From: Climacium dendroides | Taxonomy: Eukaryota > Streptophyta > Bryopsida > Hypnales > Climaciaceae | NCBI GenBank assembly: GCA_950106755.1 | Contig: OX467089.1 | Coordinates: 1,676,501 to 1,740,500 of the forward strand | DNA: 64,000 bases | Direction: 5' to 3' | Shown: piece after piece, positions 25,083 to 34,288 of the stretch | Position numbering within the stretch: position 1 is the first letter of the stretch | Layout: each line of letters opens with the position of its first letter | Program-made: the position numbers and the translations under genes | Notes under the pieces: generated by a model | Database searches by the model: none | The model's input: only the letters and a program-made list of their open reading frames with translations | What the model was told of the DNA's origin: nothing

Positions 25083-25211
25083 TTATCTTCGAGGCGAAGA
25101 TAAAATTCATGTCCATATTGTAGTTGCCTTCATGCATCCTTATGGATGCACTGCCGTTTCTAACAATTTATTATGTGGTCTCTGTAAGGGTTATCCTCGG
25201 GCCGAGGATAA
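25083..25211. promoter_or_regulatory. Two palindromes inside intron 1 of the Element I cassette gene
   Basis: TTATCTTCG-AGG-CGAAGATAA (25083-25103) and TTATCCTCG-GGC-CGAGGATAA (25191-25211) are both perfect. Both lie inside the putative intron 25072-25283. The Element II gene has palindromes in the matching intron (43128 and 42970). Confidence 0.85.
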
Positions 25212-26627
25212 TTGTATGATAATCTGTAAATCTTCTGAGTGCACTGAGATGCATGCTGATATCATGTATATCCGTTTGAGTAGGAATTTGTGGACGCTGT
25301 TATGATTCGGTATAGCAACATCAACCCGGACAAGGAGGGCGCTCAAGTCAAATTGGCGTCCGATGTGAAAAACGAAATTCGCATAATAACCTTGGCCGAT
25401 GAGACCTATCTGATGTGGGAGGAGTTCCTCACGAAGCACATTGATGGATCGCTGATTGATCCCGTGACAAGGAAATCCTACAATAGCGCGAAGACCTTCA
25501 ACGCAAAGAACTTCTCGCTCAAAAGAGAGTTCTTCAAGCACATGGGACACTTCACGGACAAGGATCTGAAAGATTATGTCCTCCATCTGCTGGGGAGAAC
25601 AGATAGGCGCACACGAGACTACCCAAAGGTCTCAGTGGGGGCGTCAAAGATCCTGTGCGAGGACAACTATAAAGCCGAGCACTGGGTAGAGCGCAGGAAG
25701 CGTAAGAAGGTCATCGTCGAGGAGTTCATGGCCCTAGATAAGTCCTTGAAATTCAAGGACAGAAATGGGGATGTCATCGATGTGGTGTGGAGGCAATGGA
25801 AGCTTGACAACTTCTTCTCCTTGGCATCGTGGGATTTCCTCTTCACCGCAACACCCAACCAATTCTTCGTAAAATGCCTTACCAATGAGGCAAAGAAGAA
25901 GACAGCCATAGACTACAAGGACAATCCGAGATTGTCGATGGTCTATCCCATGTTCAAGATTTTCTTGAAGATGAAAAAGCGAGTGGAGCCATCGGGAGAT
26001 GTGTTTATCCGAGGCCACCAATGCTATCCCCAGGCTCTTGTGACGACCCACATATGGCCCTACGTCAATAGAGAACTTGGCCTCGCTGTGATTGATTTCC
26101 GAATCCTCCCAAGGCCGAATCCGGGATCCGGTGACAATCCACCGTGCTTGCCGTTATTGAATTTCCTGGATGATCACCTAAGGCCAGTGTTGTCTACCCC
26201 AGACGTCTGGTTATGGATTGTGGGGAATTCATATGACATGGACGCGGCAAAGAAATTTGCGGCGTCGAAGATGTCAGGGTACGAAGTGAGGGTGTCCACC
26301 TACCTGCCAAGTAAGGCTGAGAGGTTGGACAACTTGACCAACCGAGCGGTGCCACCCCCCGTGAAGCTCCTGTTTGTCATGAAGAAACGCAGTGACGGGG
26401 AGACAAAATACAAGGAAGCAGTGAAGAAAGTATACTCCACCGATGACATACCTTACTACACTGATTTCCATAAGAACACGGAGGCAAAATATAGGGTCCA
26501 TCCGAGTGAGCTAAGGATGGAGTTCTATATTGACATTCTCCAGAGTTTTGTCGTGACGGGAGAGAATGTCATCGGCGTTTACACAAGATCGAAGTTCCTG
26601 ATTGCTACTAAGGTGCGGCTCTTTCAT

Positions 26628-26741
26628 TTATCTTCGGGTCGAAGATAAATTCCTATGATCGCTTTCTGGTGTATTATCATGTTTGATTGTTTTGTTGCAT
26701 GCATCTTTATCTGTTGTTGTGTTATCCTCGGGTCGAAGATA
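26628..26741. promoter_or_regulatory. Two palindromes inside intron 2 of the Element I cassette gene
   Basis: TTATCTTCG-GGT-CGAAGATAA (26628-26648) and TTATCCTCG-GGT-CGAAGATAG (26722-26742) lie in the putative intron 26613-26804. The matching intron of the Element II gene also holds several palindromes (41341-41525). Confidence 0.82.
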
Positions 26742-26860
26742 GTTCTCTAGGATGGATCAATATATTTCAAAATAAAGTATTAACAATTGCTTGTTGTATT
26801 GTAGATGTATGGCCTCTATTATTATGGCCTAACTGAGAGGCATGCATCGCAAAAACTTCG

Positions 26861-26931
26861 AGATATGGCGAGTTATGGTAGTAAATTAGACATTTATTTA
26901 ACGATTTCTGCCATGAGAACTCGCCATATCT
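26861..26931. repeat. Inverted repeat around a 59-bp putative intron
   Basis: AGATATGGCGAGTT (26861-26874) is perfectly reversed at 26918-26931, flanking a putative intron (26878-26936). The intron would fold into a hairpin with its 3' exon edge. Confidence 0.6.
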
Positions 26932-27659
26932 TCCAGGTTACGTGCATCCGCGTAACCTTGAAACTCCTGACCTGGACTCGGATTCCACACCCTCGATCGT
27001 GACGTGGAAGCCCCACGAGAATTTTCTACTGACGAGGGGGCTGCCGACCTTGGGATCGATGAATTCGGGACAAACACGAATGTTGTCCAAGGAGGAAATG
27101 TGGAAACCACCGCGGAGGACTTCCACGTAAGGAACCGCGGGCCCGAATCTGCATCGAAGGAGAACGAAGAGGCAGATGCAGTCACTCGCAAGAAGAAGAA
27201 GAAGGCAAGGAAGCCCGTGGAGGGCTTCATACCGGACATCATCATCAGCGACGTGGAGGACACATATTCGGATTTGGAGGACTTCAACTATGATGGTCCA
27301 CATGCGGATGGCTCGGGAACCTCTAGGGGAACCCAAGAGGTTGTAGAGCCACAACCTCCTCGTGATTCCACGTCCGGAGATGCTGCAGATCCCGGTCAGG
27401 TTCCGCTTCGTCCTGTGAAGGAGGAACTGAAGGATTTTTGGAGGCAGAGAGATGAGAGGAAGGCCTTCAAGAAGGCAGAGGAGCTGGCGGAGAAGGAGGC
27501 ATTGAAGAAGGAACTTGAGAAATTGTGTGAGGAGAATGTTTCTCTCAGAACGCGATCACAGGACCCTTCTGCCTCTCAACCTAGTCAACTTGATGTACCT
27601 GACGTTGGTGGTGCTTCAGAAGCAACGGATCATGTGCCAACTGATCCCATTGGTAAGGA

Positions 27660-27860
27660 TTATCCTCGAGGCGAAGATGATTCTCTACCTCCGGCCCAAG
27701 AGGATACCGCTCCCTCTTCTCCTCCTCCAATGGAACAAGACCAGGGGTCCTCTCTTCCAATTGATAGACCAGATCAACTGATCCAAGAAGAGATTGCTCC
27801 CCCTGGAACTGGGACAGAGGAAGCTGATAGTGCTGTGGATTATCCTCGAGGCGAGGATAA
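27660..27860. repeat. Palindromes within the coding tail of the cassette protein
   Basis: TTATCCTCG-AGG-CGAAGATGA (27660-27680) and TTATCCTCG-AGG-CGAGGATAA (27840-27860) lie in the open frame. Each encodes 'DYPRGED', so the DNA motif appears as a protein repeat. Confidence 0.88.
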
Positions 27861-28059
27861 TTTGAGCCAACCCCCTGCATTGGAGGCACAAGCGGAGTCC
27901 GTCCCGGAGACGCAAGAACAGGCTGACATTACTCCAGATCTCATCTCCCGTCCTGTTGAGCCGCCAGTACCGGAGATGGAGATAGAGCTGGAGAATCCAC
28001 CAGACGACGATGAAGAGACTGTCGACTACGGGGATTATTTGGAAGATGAGTTTGGCTAG

Positions 28060-28667
28060 GTACACTCTCGTCCATCCTCAGACCCCTACGATATTTCATG
28101 AGTCTATCGAGTGTGATGTGATGGATGTTTGTTTTGGCTTCCGTCATGTTCATATTCATAATGAGAGACTCTCATGTCGATTCCTTCTCTCTGACAGGAG
28201 GGAGTGTACAGTCTCTGATTGTAAAGCGTGGCTGGACTGCCACTGTGTGACTGCGTTTGTAGCATAGTGTAGATACCGAAACGGACTGTAGTTGGTACTT
28301 GTATACAATCGGCTAGAGATCAACCAAACCATTAGACCAGGTGTATCATAAATTATTTTGAAATAAATATATGTCAAACCTTTCTTCAATGCTTGTAGTG
28401 TCTAATGAATTGATATTGTCCATGTTTGTGCCCAACGCGGAAAACTTAGAAGTGTGCACCGTCCGTTGGCACTCAAACAATCACTTAACGGAGGGGTTCT
28501 GCAGTCGCTTAGTGGGGTTCAATGCTTTTCTCCGTTTTATGGGTCACTTGATTTTGCCTTTCAACAGGTAACTACATCTCTTTCGTGTTTTGTTTGATCA
28601 AGTAGTAACGACTGGTCACAAAAAGAGAGTGCCGCGGAGTGTGTCCTCGTTAGTGGTCCAACCGTGA
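28060..28667 (+). other. Intergenic region between cassette genes A and B, Element I
   Basis: No convincing gene is visible. It may include the 3' end of the first gene and the promoter or a first exon of the FCP1-like gene. The Element II counterpart appears to have an extra 5' exon for that gene at about 40003-39777. I see no palindrome here. Confidence 0.45.
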
Positions 28668-29422
28668 CAGAAGTGGTTGAATATCGTGTTCGATTTGAAC
28701 GGAGTACTGTGTGAGAGCCAGGGTCAAGGGCCCTATAAGAAGAAAAACCATTACACAGTCCGAGATAATATATTCTCCGATCGAACCCCCACACTCATTG
28801 GGACGAAGGCCGTCTTCGTTCGTCCCAATGTGCGTAAGTTCTTAGACGAGGTTTCAAAAATTTCGAATCGCGTCGTAGTTTGGAGCTCGATGTTCAAGAA
28901 GACGGTGGAGCCCGTTGCAAGTTTCCTCTTCCAAAATTGCAAGGCTCCTTTCCACATCCTAGGTCAGGACAACTGCAGGAGGGTAGAAACCTCCGACAGA
29001 AACTTCTTCATCAAGCTGGGAGTCCGTGGAAGACTCTTCTCTTGAAAGTGCTTGATGAGGAATTGTTCCTGGACCCTCATGATGTCGACTCCTTCAACAA
29101 GGACAATACTATTCTCATTGATGATTCTCCGCAAAACGGCGTCCTCAATGAGACCGGGAATTGCATATACTTTGAGAGTTGGAACCCGTACATGCGTGGA
29201 GACAAAGTGCTCTTGGGCACTCTCATTCCGTGGCTGAAGAAACTACACGAGGATTGTCCACTCGAACGCCTCCGTGAGTTCGTAGATCAGAACCGGATAG
29301 GTGTGGCACCCTTGTCTACATTCGACGATAGTGCCGAATATATATTGGAAGGGATGAGGAAGTCCGCCAAGGCATTTCAGTCTCGATTCGTGTTGCGGGG
29401 GATGAATTTAGTGATTGAATAA
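28668..29422 (+). pseudogene. FCP1/SCP-like HAD phosphatase homologue, Element I copy
   Basis: The protein begins around 'KWLNIVFDLNGVLC', the HAD motif I of FCP1/SCP CTD phosphatases, where DxDx(T/V) here reads D-L-N-G-V. It continues with 'AVFVRPNVRKFLDE', 'VVVWSSMFKKTVEP' (motif II Ser) and 'ILIDDSPQNGVLNE' (acidic motif DD). It then has 'IYFESWNP' and a helical C-terminus ending at 29422. A single-base shift near 29020-29040 separates the two halves, so this copy is broken. Plants have FCP1-like proteins with the DLNG variant. Loss of the second Asp suggests weak or no phosphatase activity. It is the second gene of the cassette, and its homologue is at 38825-40003. Confidence 0.75.
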
Positions 29423-29616
29423 GAGAGAGGAAGGAAGAAATAGACTTCTCCATGTCTCAGTCAATCATAGAATTCATTGTACATTATTCTTGTGAATACG
29501 GATTTTTATGTACATTTCATTTTTATGAATTAGTAAAATTTTGAAATTTCATCAAGATTTTTGGCCTGTTTTGAGGATATTGTTTTCTTCAACATGTGTC
29601 TGTCTTCTATGTTGAG

Positions 29617-29674
29617 TTATCTTTGGGTCGAGGATAATTGTGGAGGATGTGTGTTATCTTTGAGTCGAGGATAA
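29617..29674. promoter_or_regulatory. Two palindromes between cassette genes B and C, Element I
   Basis: TTATCTTTG-GGT-CGAGGATAA (29617-29637) and TTATCTTTG-AGT-CGAGGATAA (29654-29674) lie in a 37-bp duplicated unit ending GGAGGATGTGTGTT. They are imperfect by one or two arm positions. Confidence 0.8.
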
Positions 29675-29763
29675 TTGTGGAGGATGTGTGTTCACATCCA
29701 TTACTATAGGTCGGAGGATCCTTTTTACACCTTCTCCAACGGACAGAACCACTGACGAGGAGC

Positions 29764-30672
29764 TTGTTGTCTGGATCGGACGTGCCACTTTCAATGAGGT
29801 CCGGCTCGATTGGAGGGAGCTTCGTGCTGTCCTCCTATTCAAAGCCTTACCTCTTGGGCTCGGCCACTGATGCAGCTTCGGCAGCCATCGACTTCTCGAA
29901 GGGGAATGTGGAGGAAGGCGTGGTAGATAGCCCACCTAGTCGGGGTCCTGTGAGGACACCGATTTGCTCACCGTCGCCGATGAAGAGGGCCAGCTCCACC
30001 CCAAGTCGATTGCGTTCACAGTCGCCGACTTTGCGAACGCCAAACACCCCGCACAAGAAATTGTATGAGGATGACGAAAAGACGGGTATGGATCCTCGTC
30101 TCGAGGATGGACTGCTGTTGCCGGTGACAATCGCACATCAGGCTGTCCAGAGCAAGGAGCTCAATATAGATCCCAGGGATGGGGATCGGATCAATGAAAT
30201 ACCGTTGGGTGCATGCAGTGCACAGCAGGTTCGACGCCTCGTAGATATTCCCATCTCGTTCCCCTCAAAATTTGTAGGCAGAGTATCTTTGCCTTCCGCA
30301 GTACCTATTTCCCGCCGAACGACTCTTCGAGACCTACGGCGGTCAAATTACACATGATTGACAACAACTGCCGATCCGTACATAAGCACTGTAAATAGAT
30401 CGATACCACGGCCGCCTCCTCGAGGTTCTAGGTCTCTTTCCAATACCGAGATTCCGCGACATGAACGAAAGCGGAAGAGAGAGGCCAAGGATTTAATGAT
30501 GATGGGGATGTTCAATACATTGAGTAAAGACAGTGGATCACCCAAGCCTTCTCGACGCGAGGATATCTTCAGAGGATTGGCTAAGTTGAAAGCCTTGGAT
30601 GCAGCCAAGGAGGCAACAAATAGCTGTTCTTCATCCAAGAACGATGGTTTGCCCAGTGATCCTCGTTGTTAG
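29764..30672 (+). pseudogene. SP/TP-rich disordered protein (cassette gene C), Element I copy
   Basis: One frame runs 29764-30672 with an internal TGA at 30355. The true start is unclear and an upstream exon is possible. The protein is rich in Ser/Thr-Pro: 'GVVDSPPSRGPVRTP', 'CSPSPMKRASSTPSR', 'SPTLRTPNTPHKK'. Its C-terminus is basic with 'RHERKRKREAKDL'. The palindrome at 30091-30110 is read as 'DPRLEDG'. The box 'GVVDSPP...CSPSPMK' is shared with 38020-38421 of Element II, which fixes the homology. I recognise no domain. SP/TP-rich tails are typical phosphorylated substrates. Its place next to an FCP1-like gene suggests, as inference only, a partnership. Confidence 0.6.
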
Positions 30673-31097
30673 TCATCTTTCCTTTATGGAAGGATCATTA
30701 CTATTAATAGAATAGTCATTCATATACAAAAAACGATTTTTAGCGAAGCCAAGTGCTCTCTCTGGTCATATCTTCTACATTTTTACACAAGACATTCAAT
30801 CATTAGACTTAGCAAGATTAGATATACCGGGATTTCATTTCCTAGGAAGTGAAGTATATAGAGAAGTGAGAGAAGTTGATTCAAGTAAATTCATGTTCTT
30901 CAATATAAAGGGACCCGCTTCTATAAATATTACATCTTATTACACAACTCATGTGGAATTGCATTTTGCACAAACACGTTTCTGAATTACTTTGGTGTTA
31001 AATTGCTTTAAGCCTTCAAATGATTTGCCTATTTCTTTCTTAGCCTTCAACAATTTATCTTTGAATGGAGGAGCCTTAAGTTCTCAAAATGACCATT

Positions 31098-31124
31098 TTG
31101 TCTCAATTTAATGAATATGGCCTT
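31098..31124 (-). repeat. Right terminal inverted repeat of Element I
   Basis: TTGTCTCAATTTAATGAA followed by TATGGCCTT is the reverse complement of 13906-13932. The target duplication ACTT follows at 31125-31128. Confidence 0.9.
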
Positions 31125-31128
31125 ACTT

Positions 31129-33086
31129 GACCAAACTAAGGCCAAAAGGCCTAACTACATAGGAATGATCAAAAGAAAGGAGAGGTTCAAAGCTTCGCCG
31201 TCAAAATGAAAATAACTAAGAGTTCAAATCCCACGAAGTCAAAGCTTCGCCGTCTTTTAGAAAATCACTATAAATTCTATAACTTTCTTCTAATCAAAGT
31301 CAAGGCTCCGCCGTGTTTTAACAAAATCCCTAAACAAAACTCCCGACTTTAAAACACATGAAGTCAAAGCTTCGCAGTGATACAAGAAACAAGGAGAATA
31401 CGGACAACCACAAGGGAAATGATTTGTTAGTAAACAATAAGCTACCAAATGTTAGTGCTAAAATAACTTAAACGATGCTAGAGAGTTTCCCCAAGCGGCA
31501 TTGCCAATCATAGGGGAAGGAGACTCTAGGATTAGTACAAAGTTAGTTCAAAACACCTACAAAACATCAACAAAATACAAAAACTCTACAAAACATCACC
31601 CAAGCTTCAAATAACCCACAAGAAATGCCATAGGAAGATAGCTAAGCTTGAAGGGACCCCAAGTCCTTCAAGAGAGCTCCACAAACAACAACAAAAGAGC
31701 TTGAAATGCTCCAAAAACAAGGAAATTTGGCAACGTGGCCTAAATGGCCAAAATCCAACTAAATGGACCCAAATGAAAACAAGGCGGTTCAAAATGAACC
31801 TAAGGGGTGTTTTGAGAGGAGAATGGGTGCCCTTATATACTCTTCCAAGGGCACCCCCTCCTCTCTTTTCCTACAAGGTAATCTTATCAATTAAGATTTT
31901 CATCTAATTTGCCCAATTTTCACTTCTACGTTGGTCCAAATTCCTAACTTTTGAAGAAATGTTCCAAATCACAAACGGATTGCGCCATTGGCTTCAGAAG
32001 GTCATTTTTAGTCTGAAGGAATCCCCTCCCCTTTTTCCTACGTCAAAATCACAAAGATTTCTAGCGCTAACTAGAAGACCAAAATTGGATTAAAAAACAA
32101 CTTTTGGAGATCAACTTTTCTAAGAAAAGTAACTAGCCTAGGCTCTTTAGTAGGTGTAAGGGAGTAAGAAAAGACCCCGCTTTGACCTTAATCCAATTCC
32201 GTATGCTCCCCGTACGCCGGTCAACTCCACGATTAATCTTTAAATTTGCCAATTTTGGAGGATCTTGATGGTTTTGCATCTTCTGACTATCGGAATGCCA
32301 TGAAACTTATAGGAGCTTGTTATTAACATAAAAGAAGCTAACCTAATTTTTAGTGAGATTTTACCACTGCCTGGGTAATTTCTAGGAATTTCCCATCATT
32401 ACTTTCAACGGTTGACTACCTGGAAAAAGATTTTTTGAAGATCAGAAAAAACCGAGAATTTTCATGGAACCTCTCATGGAGTTCTACAAGGTATGTGCAA
32501 ACTCATATTCCCGTCTTGCACATCTAAGGAGGGAGAATCAAATCTTGCTATCTCCTTTAACTTCCGATAAAAAAGGAATCTTTCAAATAAAAGGGAATTT
32601 TGGTGAGCCGATTGTTCCGTTGGACTCCTGGCATGATTTCTACTTCGAACTACCGTACTTAAGTTGTAGATGCCTTCCTATGATTTGTCTTGAGTTTTCT
32701 TCACCTATAGGCTAACAATTGGAGTTTCTACTATTTTGCCAATGGAATGGGAAAACTGAAACCTCTCTTTGGGAATCTATACTAAGGTTTTTACATAGTT
32801 CCCTTGGACCAATTTGGTTAGGATCTGTCACTGAAAGGCAGGTTTAGACAAGTTGGGCAATTTCTACTAAACATGGTTATTTTGTACAATTTCTGGGTTT
32901 CTATCCTATCTATATGCAGAATTTGGTTACAAATAACAAAAATGCTTCAATTAGGACCAATGGTCATATTGGTATGTGACATCTCCGTTTTGGTTATTCA
33001 CTCTTTTTTGGGCTTTTTGTATATAAAACTACACTCAAAACTTTATAAAATCCAAAAAAAACAATTCTGAATCATGAGTGACCAAA
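31129..33086. mobile_element. Insertion X, right part (unclassified)
   Basis: This continues the insertion begun at 12301 and ends before the TGAGCAC repeat at 33087. It contains four direct repeats of CAAAGCTTCGCCGT-type sequence at about 31187, 31236, 31299 and 31360, spaced roughly 50-60 bp. It also has a TATATAC-like motif at about 31835. No ORF of note is present apart from a possible short one at 32464-32715. Confidence 0.45.
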
Positions 33087-34025
33087 TGAGCACTCACACT
33101 CGTCCTTCTCGATCTTGACTTGACCAAGAGCCTTAGCCTTTTCTACCTTCTCTTGCATATACTTAAGATGATGATATCGATGTCTGGATTTGGATCCAGA
33201 TGCTTCTTCCGATTCCGGTCCAAAATCTTCAGATGAAGACTCTGAACTTTCGCTCGATTCTGATTCAGAACTGCTGGAGTACTTCTTTCTTTTGCTTTCC
33301 TTCCGAGAGTGCCACTTTCCCTTTCGGTCGCTTCTCTTCAAGGCATTCCGGATGAAATGAGATGCATTCTTGTAGTTGTGGGCTGCTTCCATGGCCTCCC
33401 ATAATGTAGCTGGGTGTTGTTGCCGGATGTGAAATCCCATCTCGTTTGGAAATCTTGCAACATACCACTCAACTTGGACGTTTGAGTTTACCTCCATATC
33501 TAGCTTTTGAATAAGAGCCTTCACCCGCTGTCGATACCTTCTTATTGATTCTGGAGGTTTCATAGTCATGACACTAAGCCGTCCTAACGCTCTGGCTTCT
33601 CCACCGGATTCTCTAAACGTTCTGACGAACAGGTCTGTGAGCTGGTCCCAGTTATTCCGGATTGCGTCCGGAACATCTTGGTACCATTTCAGCGCCTCGC
33701 CCTTCAGCAGTCCTTGGAATATCTGTTGTTTGGCTTCAAATTCTTCTTGGTTGGCTAAAACAATGGACTTAAATTCACACAGCCAATCATCTACATCTTG
33801 ATTGCTGTCTCCTTTGAAACTACTATACTTTAGGCGAGTAGATTCTACCATAGTGTCACTTTCCAGTTCCGAGTGGACTGACTCTTCCTCCTCCTCGGAC
33901 TCGACCGGAATCTCCTGAATCTGAATTGTAACTGGCTCAGGTTCAGGAACTTCAACAATTACTTCTAACGCTTCAACTTCTGCTAGTACGGTGTCTCCAA
34001 ACACAAGGTGTAATCTTGGATTCAC
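33087..34025 (-). pseudogene. R1 gag capsid-like protein
   Basis: An open frame from 34025 encodes a retrotransposon gag. It has an acidic N-terminus and then a capsid-type region: 'YSSFKGDSNQDVDDWLCEF', 'LKGEALKWYQDVPD', 'WDQLTDLFVRTFRES', 'ESIRRYRQRVKALIQKLD'. A basic and Ser-rich stretch follows. The last residues before the nominal stop at 33072 come from insertion X, so gag originally continued into 12300-11624. The gene is next to the primer-binding site, as expected. Confidence 0.85.
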
Positions 34026-34260
34026 GTTTACGCTAGGTAGCGCATGAACAAGAACGTCTCCACGAATATTCCGAGCAGATCTTCTAGACGAAGTTCCTTC
34101 TCCTCCCTTTCTATTTATGGATAAGTTCTATGTCCTCTGTTCAGTACTTCTCAGATATCCTTTGAACAGATTAACAAACTCAGATACTACACTTCTATAG
34201 AAGTTTAACTTTTCGTGACCGTCTCTCCCAGAGACCGGATCGCTAATTCTAAGTATGTTC

Positions 34261-34280
34261 GATCCCCGACAGCGGCGCCA
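34261..34280 (-). other. Primer-binding site of R1, tRNA-Asp-like
   Basis: On the minus strand this reads TGGCGCCGCTGTCGGGGA, close to the complement of the 3' end of plant tRNA-Asp used by many plant Ty3-type elements. It lies 8 bp inside the LTR edge at 34289, which identifies 34289-36210 as the 5' LTR. Confidence 0.75.
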
Positions 34281-34288
34281 CTTTTCCA

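Larger units (their letters stand above)
23617..28059 (+). pseudogene. ParB/DGQHR-like plus methyltransferase-like protein, Element I copy
   Basis: Probable exons are 23617-25071, 25284-26612, 26805-26877 and 26937-28059, with GT-AG introns that carry palindromes. An N-terminal domain (about 200 residues) and a basic disordered linker lead to a ParB/sulfiredoxin-like segment: 'FYIIDGQHSVTTAKLL', then 'VIVWSRDPAQL...YNASNHLV'. The second exon has a basic patch 'WVERRKRKK' and a fold-like order 'LGLAVIDFRI', 'VWLWIVGNSYDMDAAKKF' and 'LRMEFYIDILQSF...NVIGVYTRSKFLIATK'. This mirrors motif IV followed by motif I of amino-methyltransferases, but DPPY and GxG are lost. The tail is acidic and coiled-coil. 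TAG at 24664 and 24856 and a shift near 27000 break it. It is homologous to 40261-44610. Confidence 0.62.
13906..31124. mobile_element. Element I: 17.2-kb DNA transposon carrying four genes
   Basis: Terminal inverted repeats AAGGCCATATTCATTAAA... lie at 13906-13932 and, reversed, at 31098-31124; they match over 27 bp. They are flanked by the direct repeat ACTT (13902-13905 and 31125-31128). Inside, a minus-strand transposase-like gene (14688-17768) lies divergent from a plus-strand cassette: ParB/methyltransferase-like gene (23617-28059), FCP1-like gene (28668-29422) and an SP-rich gene (29764-30672). About 22 copies of the palindrome TTATCCTCG-N3-CGAGGATAA are confined to this element. Gene order and ends match Element II. 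It is inserted in X, which is itself inserted in R1. Confidence 0.85.

Noticed and set aside
23617..28059. An active DNA methyltransferase that modifies the palindromes
   Set aside because: Both copies lack recognisable DPPY and GxG motifs, so activity cannot be supported from these sequences.
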